A DNA stretch of 64,000 nucleotides, from assembly GCA_052161625.1 (NCBI GenBank), contig CP197412.1; one strand, written 5' to 3'. Source of the stretch: JBKCUI01 sp052161625 (lineage in GTDB: Bacteria > Planctomycetota > Planctomycetia > Pirellulales > Pirellulaceae). The position numbers and the translations under genes were made by a program. Shown here piece after piece: positions 47,972 to 57,231 of the stretch (position 1 is the stretch's first letter; each line of letters opens with the position of its first letter). Below the pieces are notes generated by a model. That model saw only the letters and a list, made by a program, of their open reading frames with translations. It did not search any database and was not told the origin of the DNA.

Positions 47972-48769
47972 CTACTTGTCCGCTAACGCTTCGGAATCGG
48001 CGGCATGGGTCCCGAAGTATTGGGTGATTTGATCCACCAGATCTTCGGGAGCAGCCTCTTCGAGTACGGGGATTCCGCTTGTGGACTCATCGAGATTCAT
48101 CATCTTCTCGGCGACATCCAAACGTGTCGAGATATCATCCAGTGTTTCACGCACGTTGCTCAGCGAGCTGTCGTGCAGCGAGTATTGGCTGCTGGCGTCT
48201 ACGACTTGGTGCATCGTCCAACGGGCTTGTAGATTCTCGACCGTCACCTCGTGTTGACGTTTCGCCGCCAGCATTGCATCCAGTTTGCGGCGGGCTGCAT
48301 CGAGATTCTTCTCGCGAGCTTCCAGAACCTTTTCCAATTTGTCGTAGGTAGCTTCTTGGGTTTGGAAGTGTTTGAAGCGGTCGTTCAAATCCTTTTTGAC
48401 TTGGTCCATATCGTAGGTCCGACCACCGTACGACACGAACTTCACCCCGCTTTGCAAATCGTCTTTGAGTCGCAGAATCGCCTCTTTCGATTTGGTCAGA
48501 CTCGTTCCTTTCGACTGCACTTCTTTTTGCAGCTTCGCGACTTCGACTTCTTCTCGGGCGATAATTCGAAGGTTCTCGGCAATCTCCGGCTTGAGATTGT
48601 GGATCATGTCACGAACCCGTTTGATTTCCAAATCGATTGGAATTTGGTCTTTGATATGATCCCGCACCGAGTGGTATCCCGTCCTGACGTAGCTCATCGC
48701 CGAGGTCCCGCCGATGAGAGCTCCTGTGCCAGCCACGAGAGCAGATCCGATCAGTATTTTCTTCAACAT
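47972..48769 (-). CDS. Coiled-coil membrane-anchored hypothetical protein
   Basis: 265 residues from ATG 48769, preceded by GGGGG at 48770-48778 in the upstream leader. An N-terminal helix (about 4-25, ILIGSALVAGTGALIGG) is followed by long coiled coils (about 45-105 and 120-190) rich in Lys/Glu/Arg. The C-terminal tail is acidic. Reminiscent of PspA-like architecture but no family match is claimed. Convergent with the response regulator, divergent from the Pup-like/PafA-like locus. Confidence 0.7.
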   Translation of the reverse strand: MLKKILIGSALVAGTGALIGGTSAMSYVRTGYHSVRDHIKDQIPIDLEIKRVRDMIHNLKPEIAENLRIIAREEVEVAKLQKEVQSKGTSLTKSKEAILRLKDDLQSGVKFVSYGGRTYDMDQVKKDLNDRFKHFQTQEATYDKLEKVLEAREKNLDAARRKLDAMLAAKRQHEVTVENLQARWTMHQVVDASSQYSLHDSSLSNVRETLDDISTRLDVAEKMMNLDESTSGIPVLEEAAPEDLVDQITQYFGTHAADSEALADK

Positions 48770-48955
48770 GGTATTTCCCCCAATCGCAGATGAAACAGGC
48801 GGTACAAACCGCGCTGCCGCTCCCATTCATCGCGCCGTCCGAGGATCGTATCTACCCGTTGTAGATCGCAAAATCCTGCAAAGACCGACTGGACATGAGG
48901 GGCACGGACAAGGAGGATTTCGGGAGTGATTCCCGGATCTTGGAAACTTTTGATG

Positions 48956-48962
48956 AAAGGGG
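48956..48962 (+). promoter_or_regulatory. Ribosome-binding site deciding the Pup-like start
   Basis: AAAGGGG lies 5 nt upstream of ATG 48968. A second, perfect site AAGGAGG (48910-48916) is 9 nt upstream of GTG 48926 in the same frame, so the protein may start at either. Confidence 0.5.
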
Positions 48963-48967
48963 ACAAA

Positions 48968-49186
48968 ATGAAAAAAGAGGATTCAGCTGCGGACCGGTCA
49001 GCTACAATAGGGATAGCGAACCAGCCAAGATCGAACCAACCGCAATCGATTGCTAGCGATCAAGGGACGGAATCGGGAGCCAAACCATTGTCTCTAGAAG
49101 CATTGGGATACTCGATTGGGAAAGACAGTTCGAAAGAGCCACACGCATACCTCGAAGCGAGCGACGCAGGGCTGTCGGGAGAGTAA
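48968..49186 (+). CDS. Candidate Pup/UBact-like small protein modifier
   Basis: 72 residues from ATG 48968 (86 from GTG 48926; both starts have good ribosome-binding sites). The sequence is hydrophilic and apparently disordered, with no Cys, Trp or Phe. It is rich in Ser, Ala, Asp, Glu and Gln, and ends in AGLSGE. Pup and UBact modifiers have the same size, disorder and C-terminal Gly-Glu/Gln. It ends 10 bp before a PafA/Dop homologue, the arrangement expected for a modifier and its ligase. The identity is inference: there is no clear sequence identity with Pup beyond the tail. A C-terminal Glu would need no deamidation. Confidence 0.55.
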   Translation: MKKEDSAADRSATIGIANQPRSNQPQSIASDQGTESGAKPLSLEALGYSIGKDSSKEPHAYLEASDAGLSGE

Positions 49187-49196
49187 TCTCCCCATT

Positions 49197-50855
49197 TTGC
49201 AGCGCGTGATGGGCTTGGAGACCGAGTATGCGATCATGCATTGGGGGAGCGCACCCAAAGTTCCCTTCGATTTTCATCGCTTCATCGCTTCGGTAAAGCG
49301 GACCACTCCGGCCGTCCCAAGCTTGCGAAACGGGTTCCGATATTTCCTCGCAAATGGCGGCAGCTATTCCTTGGAAAATGGTTCTTCCCCCGATTTCCGG
49401 CGTGTTTTGCTCGAGTCGGCGACAGCGGAGTGCACCAGTCCGCTTCAGCTGTTGGAGTCGCAATGGGGAATCCGAGATTTGGCCGTGTCGGCGGTCGAGG
49501 AGAGTTGCCCAGACGAGAACATCTGTTTGGTGCAGGGGAATCACGATGGGCACGGACACACGTACGGCCAACATGAATCCTACGACGTCCGCATTGCCCA
49601 AGGAGGCTGGCTTGTCGGTTGGCGGATGGGTGTGCTGCTTTTGTTGCCTTGGGTCCTGGCCTATCGATTTCTTGCAGCCGTTTGGATTCTCTGGATTGTG
49701 CTCTTGGCGCGGGCGGAAGGCTCGATCCATTGGTTGATGCGACGGGGCAGGTCTCGCCAAGGCGGTTCGGATTCTGCAACTCGGAAATCGGACGAGACGC
49801 CTTATATTGCGACCCGTTGGTTGATTCTATGCGCACAGGGATTGCGCGTGCTGCATAGCCCTCTCGCGTGGTTGCTTTGGTGCAACATTCAGCTATTTGC
49901 GTTGCGCCCCTACCGCAGGCAGCTCGGTGCATTTTTCGCGAGCCGCTGTATTCTGGATGGGAGCGGCTGCATTGATGAAGCGGGTCGATTCAGCATCAGT
50001 ACGCGAGGGAAACAAATCAACTGCATGATCGGCTTTGGCGGCTACAGCCGCAGCCGCCCCGTTTTTCGCTGTGACAATTGGCTACGGCAACTCTGCTTTG
50101 GCAGTCCCTTCTCGATCAAGGGGTTTCTCGGGCTTCTCCGGCAGAAGCAGAGAGTCGAGATTGCCGTGGGGGATTCAGGCGTGTGCCAAGTGTCCCAGTA
50201 TCTGCGAATGGGAAGCACGGCTTTGGTGTTGGATTTAGTGGAACAAAATCCCACTGCCATCCTTCCTCGACTCCGTTCACCCATCCAATCGTTGCATCGC
50301 TTTACGACGGATTGGATGCTCCTCGCCAAGGCAACCGACACCAGTGACTCGCAGTGGCAAGCGTCCGAGATTCAAAATGCGTACGCGTCCCAAGTGCGAA
50401 ACATGCTCGAGCAATCGCACAATGTTCCCAATGAAGCTTGGAAGATTCTTCATCATTGGCAATCCACTCTCAACTATTTGGATTTGTCCGACGATACCAG
50501 TTCCCCATCCAAAGAGCTTGTAGGGCGTATCGATTGGATCACCAAGCTATGGCTGCTTGATCAATTGGAGAAACCTGCATCGGTCGACGCCCGCCGGAAG
50601 CTGGATTTGCGATACCACGAACTCACGTCGGATGGCTACGGATTGAAGATTCAAAGTGTGCTCGGTGTGCCCGTGCTGGCGCGCCCGGATCGCGTCGAGC
50701 GCGCTAAATCCAATCCACCCGATAGCGTTGCCCCCCAGCAACGCGCCTATTACATTCGTGAGTTCGGAGGCGAATCCGCCAAACTCGCCATGGATTGGAA
50801 CGAAATTCGCTTTTCCATCGACGGCAAGTGGAAAACGATTCGCTTGCAACGTTAG
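49197..50855 (+). CDS. PafA/Dop (Pup ligase/deamidase) family protein with membrane insertion
   Basis: About 552 residues from TTG 49197, chosen because the resulting MQRVMGLETEYAI matches PafA/Dop N-termini. Family motifs: LRNG..., ENGSSPDF...ATAEC, NHDGHGHTYGQHESYDV (PafA NNTDSAGNSYGCHENYL), LDGSGC and VGDSGVCQVSQYLRMGSTAL. The Mg-binding GLETE is intact, but Glu60 stands where I align the catalytic Asp. About 95 residues are inserted after HESYDVRIAQ (about 137-240), with two to three hydrophobic helices, so the enzyme is probably membrane-bound. The residues beyond about 380 are the C-terminal domain. No proteasome genes are in the window. Confidence 0.85.
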   Translation: MQRVMGLETEYAIMHWGSAPKVPFDFHRFIASVKRTTPAVPSLRNGFRYFLANGGSYSLENGSSPDFRRVLLESATAECTSPLQLLESQWGIRDLAVSAVEESCPDENICLVQGNHDGHGHTYGQHESYDVRIAQGGWLVGWRMGVLLLLPWVLAYRFLAAVWILWIVLLARAEGSIHWLMRRGRSRQGGSDSATRKSDETPYIATRWLILCAQGLRVLHSPLAWLLWCNIQLFALRPYRRQLGAFFASRCILDGSGCIDEAGRFSISTRGKQINCMIGFGGYSRSRPVFRCDNWLRQLCFGSPFSIKGFLGLLRQKQRVEIAVGDSGVCQVSQYLRMGSTALVLDLVEQNPTAILPRLRSPIQSLHRFTTDWMLLAKATDTSDSQWQASEIQNAYASQVRNMLEQSHNVPNEAWKILHHWQSTLNYLDLSDDTSSPSKELVGRIDWITKLWLLDQLEKPASVDARRKLDLRYHELTSDGYGLKIQSVLGVPVLARPDRVERAKSNPPDSVAPQQRAYYIREFGGESAKLAMDWNEIRFSIDGKWKTIRLQR

Positions 50856-50882
50856 TTCCTTTCCCCAAACAAGGTCTTTCAC

Positions 50883-51881
50883 ATGGATGTTGCGGTATTC
50901 GATACGAAGGTTTACGACCGCGAACACCTTCTCGGTGCCATGCACGACGAACGCCTGCATTGGCGATTCCACGATTTTCGCTTGTCCCCCGAAACGGCCC
51001 AGGCCGCGCAAGGCTGCGAAGCGATCTGCATCTTCGTCAACGATCGATGCGACCGAGAGGTATTGGACCGTCTTCGGCAACAAGGAGTCCGGATCATTGC
51101 CTTGCGATGCGCAGGGTTCAACAATGTCGACTTGAACGCCGCCAAGGAGTTCGGGATTGCGGTGGTGCGAGTTCCCGCGTACTCACCCCATGCTGTTGCG
51201 GAACACACGGTAGGGCTGTTGCTCGCGGTAAACAGAAAGTTGCACCGAGCCTACAATCGAGTCCGCGAGCAGAATTTTGCGTTGCACGGGTTGGTTGGAT
51301 TCGATATCGCAGGAAAGACGATCGGCATCATCGGAACGGGGCGGATTGGAAAAGTGACGGCTCAGATTCTCCGTGGATTCGATGCCAAAGTTATTGCGTT
51401 TGATGAGTACCCCGATCGCGATTGGGCAGAGCGAAGCGGAGTCGAATATGTCGATAAGGAATTGCTGTTTCGTCAAAGCGACATCCTCTCTCTGCATATC
51501 CCGCTCACCGATAAAACGTACCACCTACTCGATGCGACCTCGCTCGGATGGACCAAACCTGGCGTGACGATCGTGAATACCTCCCGTGGGAAACTCATCG
51601 ATACCAGTGCGCTGATCCAATATCTCAAATCCGGGCATATCGGCAGCGTCGCCTTGGACGTCTACGAAGAGGAGGAAGGGGTCTTTTTTGAGGACTTGTC
51701 TGGGAAAATTCTCCAAGACGACGAACTTGCGCTGTTGCTGACCTTTCCCAACGTTCTGCTGACGGCCCATCAAGCTTTCTTGACCCGCGAAGCCCTTTCC
51801 GAAATCGCACGCGTCACCTCCGAGAATCTCCTCGCCTTTCAAAACAAGAAAGTATACCTCCCCGGCACTCAACTGGTCTGA
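50883..51881 (+). CDS. ldhA: D-lactate dehydrogenase-like 2-hydroxyacid dehydrogenase
   Basis: 332 residues. NAD-binding GIIGTGRIGKVTAQIL (about 141-156), substrate/catalytic RCAGFNNVDL (Arg), VNTSRGKLIDTSAL, the catalytic Glu region ALDVYEEEEGVFFEDLS and the catalytic His in LLTAHQAFLT. The YEEE-x-FFED stretch is typical of fermentative LdhA, which reduces pyruvate to D-lactate. It starts 27 bp after the PafA-like gene and may share its transcript. Confidence 0.92.
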   Translation: MDVAVFDTKVYDREHLLGAMHDERLHWRFHDFRLSPETAQAAQGCEAICIFVNDRCDREVLDRLRQQGVRIIALRCAGFNNVDLNAAKEFGIAVVRVPAYSPHAVAEHTVGLLLAVNRKLHRAYNRVREQNFALHGLVGFDIAGKTIGIIGTGRIGKVTAQILRGFDAKVIAFDEYPDRDWAERSGVEYVDKELLFRQSDILSLHIPLTDKTYHLLDATSLGWTKPGVTIVNTSRGKLIDTSALIQYLKSGHIGSVALDVYEEEEGVFFEDLSGKILQDDELALLLTFPNVLLTAHQAFLTREALSEIARVTSENLLAFQNKKVYLPGTQLV

Positions 51882-51894
51882 GTCGATTTTGCCA

Positions 51895-51914
51895 AAGGGG
51901 AGTAAATGCCCCTT
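51895..51914 (+). other. Short hairpin after ldhA
   Basis: AAGGGG / CCCCTT inverted repeat (51895-51914, 8-nt loop) 14 bp after the ldhA stop, without a T-tract. It may be a weak terminator. Confidence 0.3.
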
Positions 51915-52040
51915 AGGGGCTGTTTGTGGGGCCGTGTGCTTGCGTTTCGCTTGGGGCGCAAGTACGATTCGGGGTCGTGCGTATACGTTCCGTCGTTGCG
52001 GTTGACTCGCAAGCAGATTCTTATCATCGAAAGGCACTTT

Positions 52041-53411
52041 ATGACCACTTCTAGGAACACCAGTCGTCGCAGTTTTCTGCAGACCACGTCCGTCGCCGCT
52101 TGCTCAGGGTATTTCGTAGGAGCCGCCGGCGTTTCACGAGCTCTTTATTCTCCTAATGAACGGCCTGTCTTCGCCACCATTGGGCTCAGGAATCAAGGCT
52201 GGACTATCACAGACAAGTCGACCAAGTACGCCGACTTCGCTGCCTTCGCGGATGTCGATGCGAATGTACTGGGCGCAATCAACGAAAAACTCAAAAACAA
52301 AACGTGTAAGGCTGCTGAAGGCTACAAAGACTATCGCCAGATCCTCGATCGCAAAGATATCGATGCGGTGATGATCGCTACTCCCGACCATTGGCACACG
52401 AAGATCACCGTGGAAGCCTTGCTCGCAGGCAAAGATGTCTACTGCGAAAAGCCTCTGACGTTGACCATCGAAGAAGGGAAGCTGATCGAAAAGGTTGTGA
52501 AGCAAACGGGACGGATTTGCCAAGTCGGCACGATGCAGCGAACGGAATTCGACAATCGCTTTCTCACCGCCGTCGCCCTCGTTCGAAGCGGCAGGATCGG
52601 CGAAATCAAGAAAGTGACATGCGGCATCAATGGTGCAACAGGATCACCGGAACTACCTGCCATCGATGTGCCCGAGGGGCTGGATTGGGACATGTGGCTC
52701 GGGCCTGCTCCGAAGGTCGCTTACCGCGCCCTCCCCGAGATTCGCAAGGGATATGGTGGAGGAGTTCCCCTCTACACCAACTGCCATTACGCTTGGCGAA
52801 ACTGGTATGAATACTCAGGTGGTCAAATGAATGATTGGGGGGCACACCACGTCGATATCGCGACTTGGGCGCTGGGTGCTGCCGAAACGGGCCCGAACAA
52901 GATCACACCGGTAAGCTTCTCTCTACCAGTCGAGTACGAGAACGGAAATCCCAAGGTAGCCGATCGCTATAACTCGCCGACCAAATTCGAGATCCTCGTC
53001 AACATGCCCGGGGACATCCCTATGGTCATCACCAGCGAAGGGGATAACGGAATTCTCTTCGAAGGAACAAAGGGTCGATTCTTCGTCAATCGAGGGAAAA
53101 TCACCGGCAAACCTATCGAAGAACTTGAAAGCAATCCGCTTCCAGAAGGAGCGATTGAACAAGTCTACGGCGGTCCCGTTAGCGAGAACCACACCGATAA
53201 CTTCATCGCATCCATGCGATCTCGCAAACAGCCGATCTCGGATGTTTGGACCCATAATCGGATGCTCGAAACCTGCCATCTGGCCAATATCGCGATCCGC
53301 TTAGGCCGCGAACTTACATGGGATCCTGTGAAGCGGGAAATCGTCGGCGACGAACAAGCCAACGCATTCCTCAAGCGAGAGAGTCGCAAGGGTTTCGAGA
53401 TCAAGGTCTAA
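52041..53411 (+). CDS. Tat-exported Gfo/Idh/MocA family oxidoreductase
   Basis: 456 residues from ATG 52041, with AAAGG 10 bp upstream. A twin-arginine signal SRRSFLQTTSVAACSGYFV is followed by a Rossmann domain (ADVDANVLGAI...) with CEKPLTLTIEEG (catalytic Lys region) and DAVMIATPDHWH. The C-terminal beta domain has MNDWGAHHVDIATWAL. Such secreted oxidoreductases are numerous in planctomycetes and act on sugars or inositols. The substrate is unknown. Confidence 0.92.
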   Translation: MTTSRNTSRRSFLQTTSVAACSGYFVGAAGVSRALYSPNERPVFATIGLRNQGWTITDKSTKYADFAAFADVDANVLGAINEKLKNKTCKAAEGYKDYRQILDRKDIDAVMIATPDHWHTKITVEALLAGKDVYCEKPLTLTIEEGKLIEKVVKQTGRICQVGTMQRTEFDNRFLTAVALVRSGRIGEIKKVTCGINGATGSPELPAIDVPEGLDWDMWLGPAPKVAYRALPEIRKGYGGGVPLYTNCHYAWRNWYEYSGGQMNDWGAHHVDIATWALGAAETGPNKITPVSFSLPVEYENGNPKVADRYNSPTKFEILVNMPGDIPMVITSEGDNGILFEGTKGRFFVNRGKITGKPIEELESNPLPEGAIEQVYGGPVSENHTDNFIASMRSRKQPISDVWTHNRMLETCHLANIAIRLGRELTWDPVKREIVGDEQANAFLKRESRKGFEIKV

Positions 53412-53469
53412 ACCGACGGTCTTGTTCGGAGCAAGCAGCTCCAACGCGCGTTACCCGAATGAATTGACA

Positions 53470-53514
53470 CGCCGGAGTGCTTCGGTGCAATATCTTGCTC
53501 CGAAACATCCGGCG
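53470..53514 (+). other. Stem-loop after the Gfo/Idh/MocA gene
   Basis: An outer stem CGCCGGA (53470-53476) / TCCGGCG (53508-53514) and an inner stem TTCGG / CCGAA form a composite hairpin about 60 bp after the stop. No T-tract follows. It sits in the convergent gap with glgX and may end transcription, or be incidental. Confidence 0.35.
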
Positions 53515-53591
53515 TTGTCCGCCTAAAGCAAGCCGGCGAACCGAGCTTGCATGACGCATGGAATTCTTGGGAGGACTTTCTTTCCTCTTTC

Positions 53592-55676
53592 TTACTGATC
53601 GCCGATCCAAACCATGGAGGATCGGTAGATCAATTCGATTTGACGGCTAGCTGGAGCCAAAGGACCGTCGAGATCAGGATACACGTCTTTGGGGGACTCC
53701 TTCGCTGTGTCCATAAACAATCGCCATCGGATCCCGCGAGTTGCGGCCGGCATGATGAATTGTTTGGTCTCGGGGGTTCCATTGAGCATGATCAGGATAT
53801 CGCGTCCAAAGCCTTCGGGGTCTTCCGCTGGCGTTGGTTTGCCGAGCCAGCAAACCAACGTTCCATTGGGGGCGTCCCAGTGGATCGGTTTTCCAGTCGA
53901 CTCGAACCAGCTGACATCAGGGATGCCTCGTTGATCCTGGGGGCGTCCGGTCAAGAATTGCTGCCTTCGGAGCGAGGGCTGCATCTTGCGGAACTCGATC
54001 AAGGATTGGGTGAAGCGGAACATCTCGCTCTGCGAATCGACTTGATCCCAATGGAACCACGATATGTCGTTGTCTTGGCAGTACGCGTTGTTATTGCCTC
54101 GCTGCGAGCGTCGGACTTCGTCCCCCATCACGATCATCGGCACACCTTGGCTCAGCAAGAGTGTCGACATCATGTTCTTGATCTGTCGAACGCGGATGTT
54201 TTCGACGGCCTTCTTTTTCGTGGGGCCTTCGACTCCGTAGTTGTCGCTGCAGTTGTTGTTGTCCCCGTCGCGGTTTCCTTCCCCGTTCGCTTCGTTATGC
54301 TTTTCCTTGTAGGTAACAAGGTCATTCATGGTGAAGCCATCGTGAGACGTGACGAAGTTGATGCTGCAGTACGGTGCGCGACCCGCGTGTTCATACAGAT
54401 CCGAAGATCCGCTCAACCGGGTGGCCATCGCACCGACCATGCCGCCATCGCCGCGCCAATACCGTCGCACATCATCTCGGAATCGCCCGTTCCACTCGGC
54501 CCATCGCAGATCGCCGAACGATCCGACTTGGTAGGCTCCCGCAGCATCCCATGCCTCGGCGATAATTTTCGTATCGGCCAGCATGGGGTCTTCTGCGATC
54601 AAGTCAACCAAGGGTGGATTGGGCATCAGATTGCCGTATCGATCGCGAGACAGGATGCTCGCCAAATCGAAACGGAAACCATCGATGTGGTAGTTGTGCA
54701 CCCAGTGGCGTAGGCAATGGAAAATCAATTCGCGACAAACAGGATGATTGCCGTTGAACGTATTTCCGCAGCCGCTGTAGTTGCTATAGTGCGCGCCGCC
54801 TGAATTGAGGATGTAATAGACCTGGTTCTCCAGCCCCTTGAACGAAAGGACGGGACCCCGTTCGTTTCCTTCGCAGGTGTGATTGAAAACCACGTCGAGG
54901 ATGACTTCGATTCCTGCTTGGTGCAAGGCTTTGACCATCTCCTTGAACTCGTGCACCTGGGCACCCGGTTCTTTCGAATGCGAGTAGCCTCGGTGGGGAG
55001 AGAAGAAGTTCATGGGGTCGTAACCCCAGTAATTTTGACGTTCGGGAACGTTTCCGTAGACATCGAGAATCGGGAACTCATGCACGGGCATCAATTCGAC
55101 GGCGGTCACTCCCAAACTTTTCAGGTAGGGAATCTTCTCGATGACACCCAGGTAGGTTCCAGGGTGCTGGACGCTCGAGGATTTGTGCTGGGTGAATCCA
55201 CGCACGTGCATTTCGTAGATGACGGAGTCGCTCAAGGGGCGTCGGATGTGACGATCTCCCTCCCAATCGAATGCATCATCGACCACCACGCATTTGGGAG
55301 GGCGAATGACACCATCGGTTGTTTGTTGACAGCAACCCGCGAGCGCTTTGGCATACGGGTCGATAAGTCGTGCGTTGCCATCGAACCACTGACCCGACTC
55401 CGGATCAAAGGGCCCGTTGGCTTGCAAGTGATAGAGTTGCCCTGGTTTGAGTCCTGGAACAAAGATGCTCCAGACATCTCCCCATCGATCCGCCTTGCGG
55501 TCGAACTCGATGATTTCGCTTGGCTCACGGTCGTTCACGTCCGTGTAGAGCAACAACCGCATTTGGGTTGCCGATCGACTAAAGATCGTGAACTGAACGC
55601 CACGTTCGTGGACGTTTGCACCGTACGGCAAGCGGTAGGCGAATTGCAGATCAGGAAGCGGGTGCCGCATGAGCAT
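53592..55676 (-). CDS. glgX: Glycogen debranching enzyme (GlgX/TreX type)
   Basis: About 694 residues from ATG 55676; AGGAAAGGA lies 13 nt upstream, and TTG 55715 is an alternative. The N-terminal CBM48 domain (GANVHERGVQFTIFSRSATQ) is followed by a GH13 catalytic barrel: DVVFNHT, GFRFDLAS (nucleophile Asp), IIAEAWDAAG (acid/base Glu) and FVTSHDGFTMNDLV. It removes alpha-1,6 branches from phosphorylase-limit glycogen. No other glycogen gene lies nearby. Confidence 0.93.
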   Translation of the reverse strand: MLMRHPLPDLQFAYRLPYGANVHERGVQFTIFSRSATQMRLLLYTDVNDREPSEIIEFDRKADRWGDVWSIFVPGLKPGQLYHLQANGPFDPESGQWFDGNARLIDPYAKALAGCCQQTTDGVIRPPKCVVVDDAFDWEGDRHIRRPLSDSVIYEMHVRGFTQHKSSSVQHPGTYLGVIEKIPYLKSLGVTAVELMPVHEFPILDVYGNVPERQNYWGYDPMNFFSPHRGYSHSKEPGAQVHEFKEMVKALHQAGIEVILDVVFNHTCEGNERGPVLSFKGLENQVYYILNSGGAHYSNYSGCGNTFNGNHPVCRELIFHCLRHWVHNYHIDGFRFDLASILSRDRYGNLMPNPPLVDLIAEDPMLADTKIIAEAWDAAGAYQVGSFGDLRWAEWNGRFRDDVRRYWRGDGGMVGAMATRLSGSSDLYEHAGRAPYCSINFVTSHDGFTMNDLVTYKEKHNEANGEGNRDGDNNNCSDNYGVEGPTKKKAVENIRVRQIKNMMSTLLLSQGVPMIVMGDEVRRSQRGNNNAYCQDNDISWFHWDQVDSQSEMFRFTQSLIEFRKMQPSLRRQQFLTGRPQDQRGIPDVSWFESTGKPIHWDAPNGTLVCWLGKPTPAEDPEGFGRDILIMLNGTPETKQFIMPAATRGIRWRLFMDTAKESPKDVYPDLDGPLAPASRQIELIYRSSMVWIGDQ

Positions 55677-55901
55677 AAATTTCGGGATGTCCTTTCCTAG
55701 CGGGATGGGTTCCAAGCTGACTTGTGGGTCAGCAACCTTAGCACTCCGCTTAGAAATCTAAAACAAATGTTCCCAAAACCTCTCAAAATAGAAATGGAAC
55801 GGGTAGGGCTTCTCCGCATGGCGAACAAGTAACGCCTGGAGGCAGGTGTGACGATTAAGGAGAGAATGCCACATCACCCGGAAACAGCTCGTGAGAGCCT
55901 A

Positions 55902-56933
55902 TCAGCAACAAGGCTCCTCGGGTCCAGCGCAGCTGTCAGTGACCTCAAATCCTAAGTCTCGTATCATGTTGTAATCCTCTTCGGGTGGCTGCCCCTGCGT
56001 GGTCAAGTAATCGCCAACAAAAATACTATTCGCTACAAACAGACCAAACGGTTGCAACGATCGCAAGTGTCGTTCACGGCCACCCGCAATGCGCAATTCA
56101 CTGCGAGGGTTCACGAATCGCATCATGCACAAGGCCCGGATGCAATCGCGTGCGTTCAGATACTCCTGCTTTTCAAAAGGAGTGCCATCGATCGCATGCA
56201 GAAAATTCAGCGGAATCGACTCGACCGATAACTCCTTCAAGGAGAATGCCATCTCGACGATATCCTCTTTCTTTTCTCCCATCCCAATGATGCCGCCGCT
56301 GCAGAGCTGCATGCCTGCATTGCGCACATGCTGAAGCGTTTCCACGCGATCGTCGAAAGTGTGGGTCGTGCAGATCTCGGCATAATGCTCGCGACTGGTG
56401 TTCAAATTGTGATTCACCTTGTCGACGCCGGCCGCCTTTAATCGCTTGGCCTGATCCTCGTTGAGAAGTCCCAAGCAGGCGCAGATATTGAGGCCATAGG
56501 TCCGCTTGATCTCGGGAACAATCGTCTCGACCGCCTTCATCTCTCGCTCGTTGGGGGCCCGGCCACTGATGACGATGCAATAGGTTTTACTTTTGCGTTC
56601 CGCAGCCAACCTCGCTCCATCCATGAGCTTGTCACGGCTCAATATGTTGTACTTGGGAATTGGAGCATCCGAAATCTTCGACTGGCTGCAGTAGTGGCAA
56701 TCCTCAGGACAGAGACCGCTCTTCGCATTCATCAAGAAATAAAGCTGGACTGTCTTTCCGAAGTACTGGTGGCGGATTCGATAGGCAGCCCCCAAAAGAT
56801 CCAGCCACTCCTCGTCGGAGGACTCGAGAATCGATAACGCTTGGGAACGGCTGATCTCTTGACCAGCTAGAACCGAGGCTGCAAGCGAATGCCAAATCGA
56901 ATCGGTCAAAGGGACTGCAGTGGGAGAAAGCAT
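55902..56933 (-). CDS. bioB: Biotin synthase
   Basis: 343 residues from ATG 56933; the frame runs further upstream but the extension is hydrophobic and atypical. BioB is a radical SAM enzyme inserting sulfur into dethiobiotin. Radical SAM motif CPEDCHYCSQS (CxxxCxxC), NICACLGLLNEDQA, NLNTSREHYAEICTTHTFDD and the [2Fe-2S] Arg/Cys region RIAGGRERHLRSLQ. It ends in a double Cys, as in many homologues. Confidence 0.95.
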   Translation of the reverse strand: MLSPTAVPLTDSIWHSLAASVLAGQEISRSQALSILESSDEEWLDLLGAAYRIRHQYFGKTVQLYFLMNAKSGLCPEDCHYCSQSKISDAPIPKYNILSRDKLMDGARLAAERKSKTYCIVISGRAPNEREMKAVETIVPEIKRTYGLNICACLGLLNEDQAKRLKAAGVDKVNHNLNTSREHYAEICTTHTFDDRVETLQHVRNAGMQLCSGGIIGMGEKKEDIVEMAFSLKELSVESIPLNFLHAIDGTPFEKQEYLNARDCIRALCMMRFVNPRSELRIAGGRERHLRSLQPFGLFVANSIFVGDYLTTQGQPPEEDYNMIRDLGFEVTDSCAGPEEPCC

Positions 56934-57231
56934 TGGAATCCAGAAACAGAGGTAAACGAGGAAGCGTGCGGAGCGGCCATTGTAACCCATACGCCGATTG
57001 TCCGCCTTTTGAGGACGTTAACCGATGCGCCGAAGTCGAGGATTGTACGGCGGAAGGGTTTACAGGCAAAGGCTTTGCGCGTCGAGAATAATCGCTACAC
57101 GCCATCCCTGGGCGAATTCTTTGGATATGCCTGCATTCCCTCGACGATACGGCAGGGGTGGAATGCTATCTAGCTTCGGATTGTCCGTTCGGCATTCCCT
57201 AGAAGCCCCTCGACCAAGCATCGGAGCTTTC

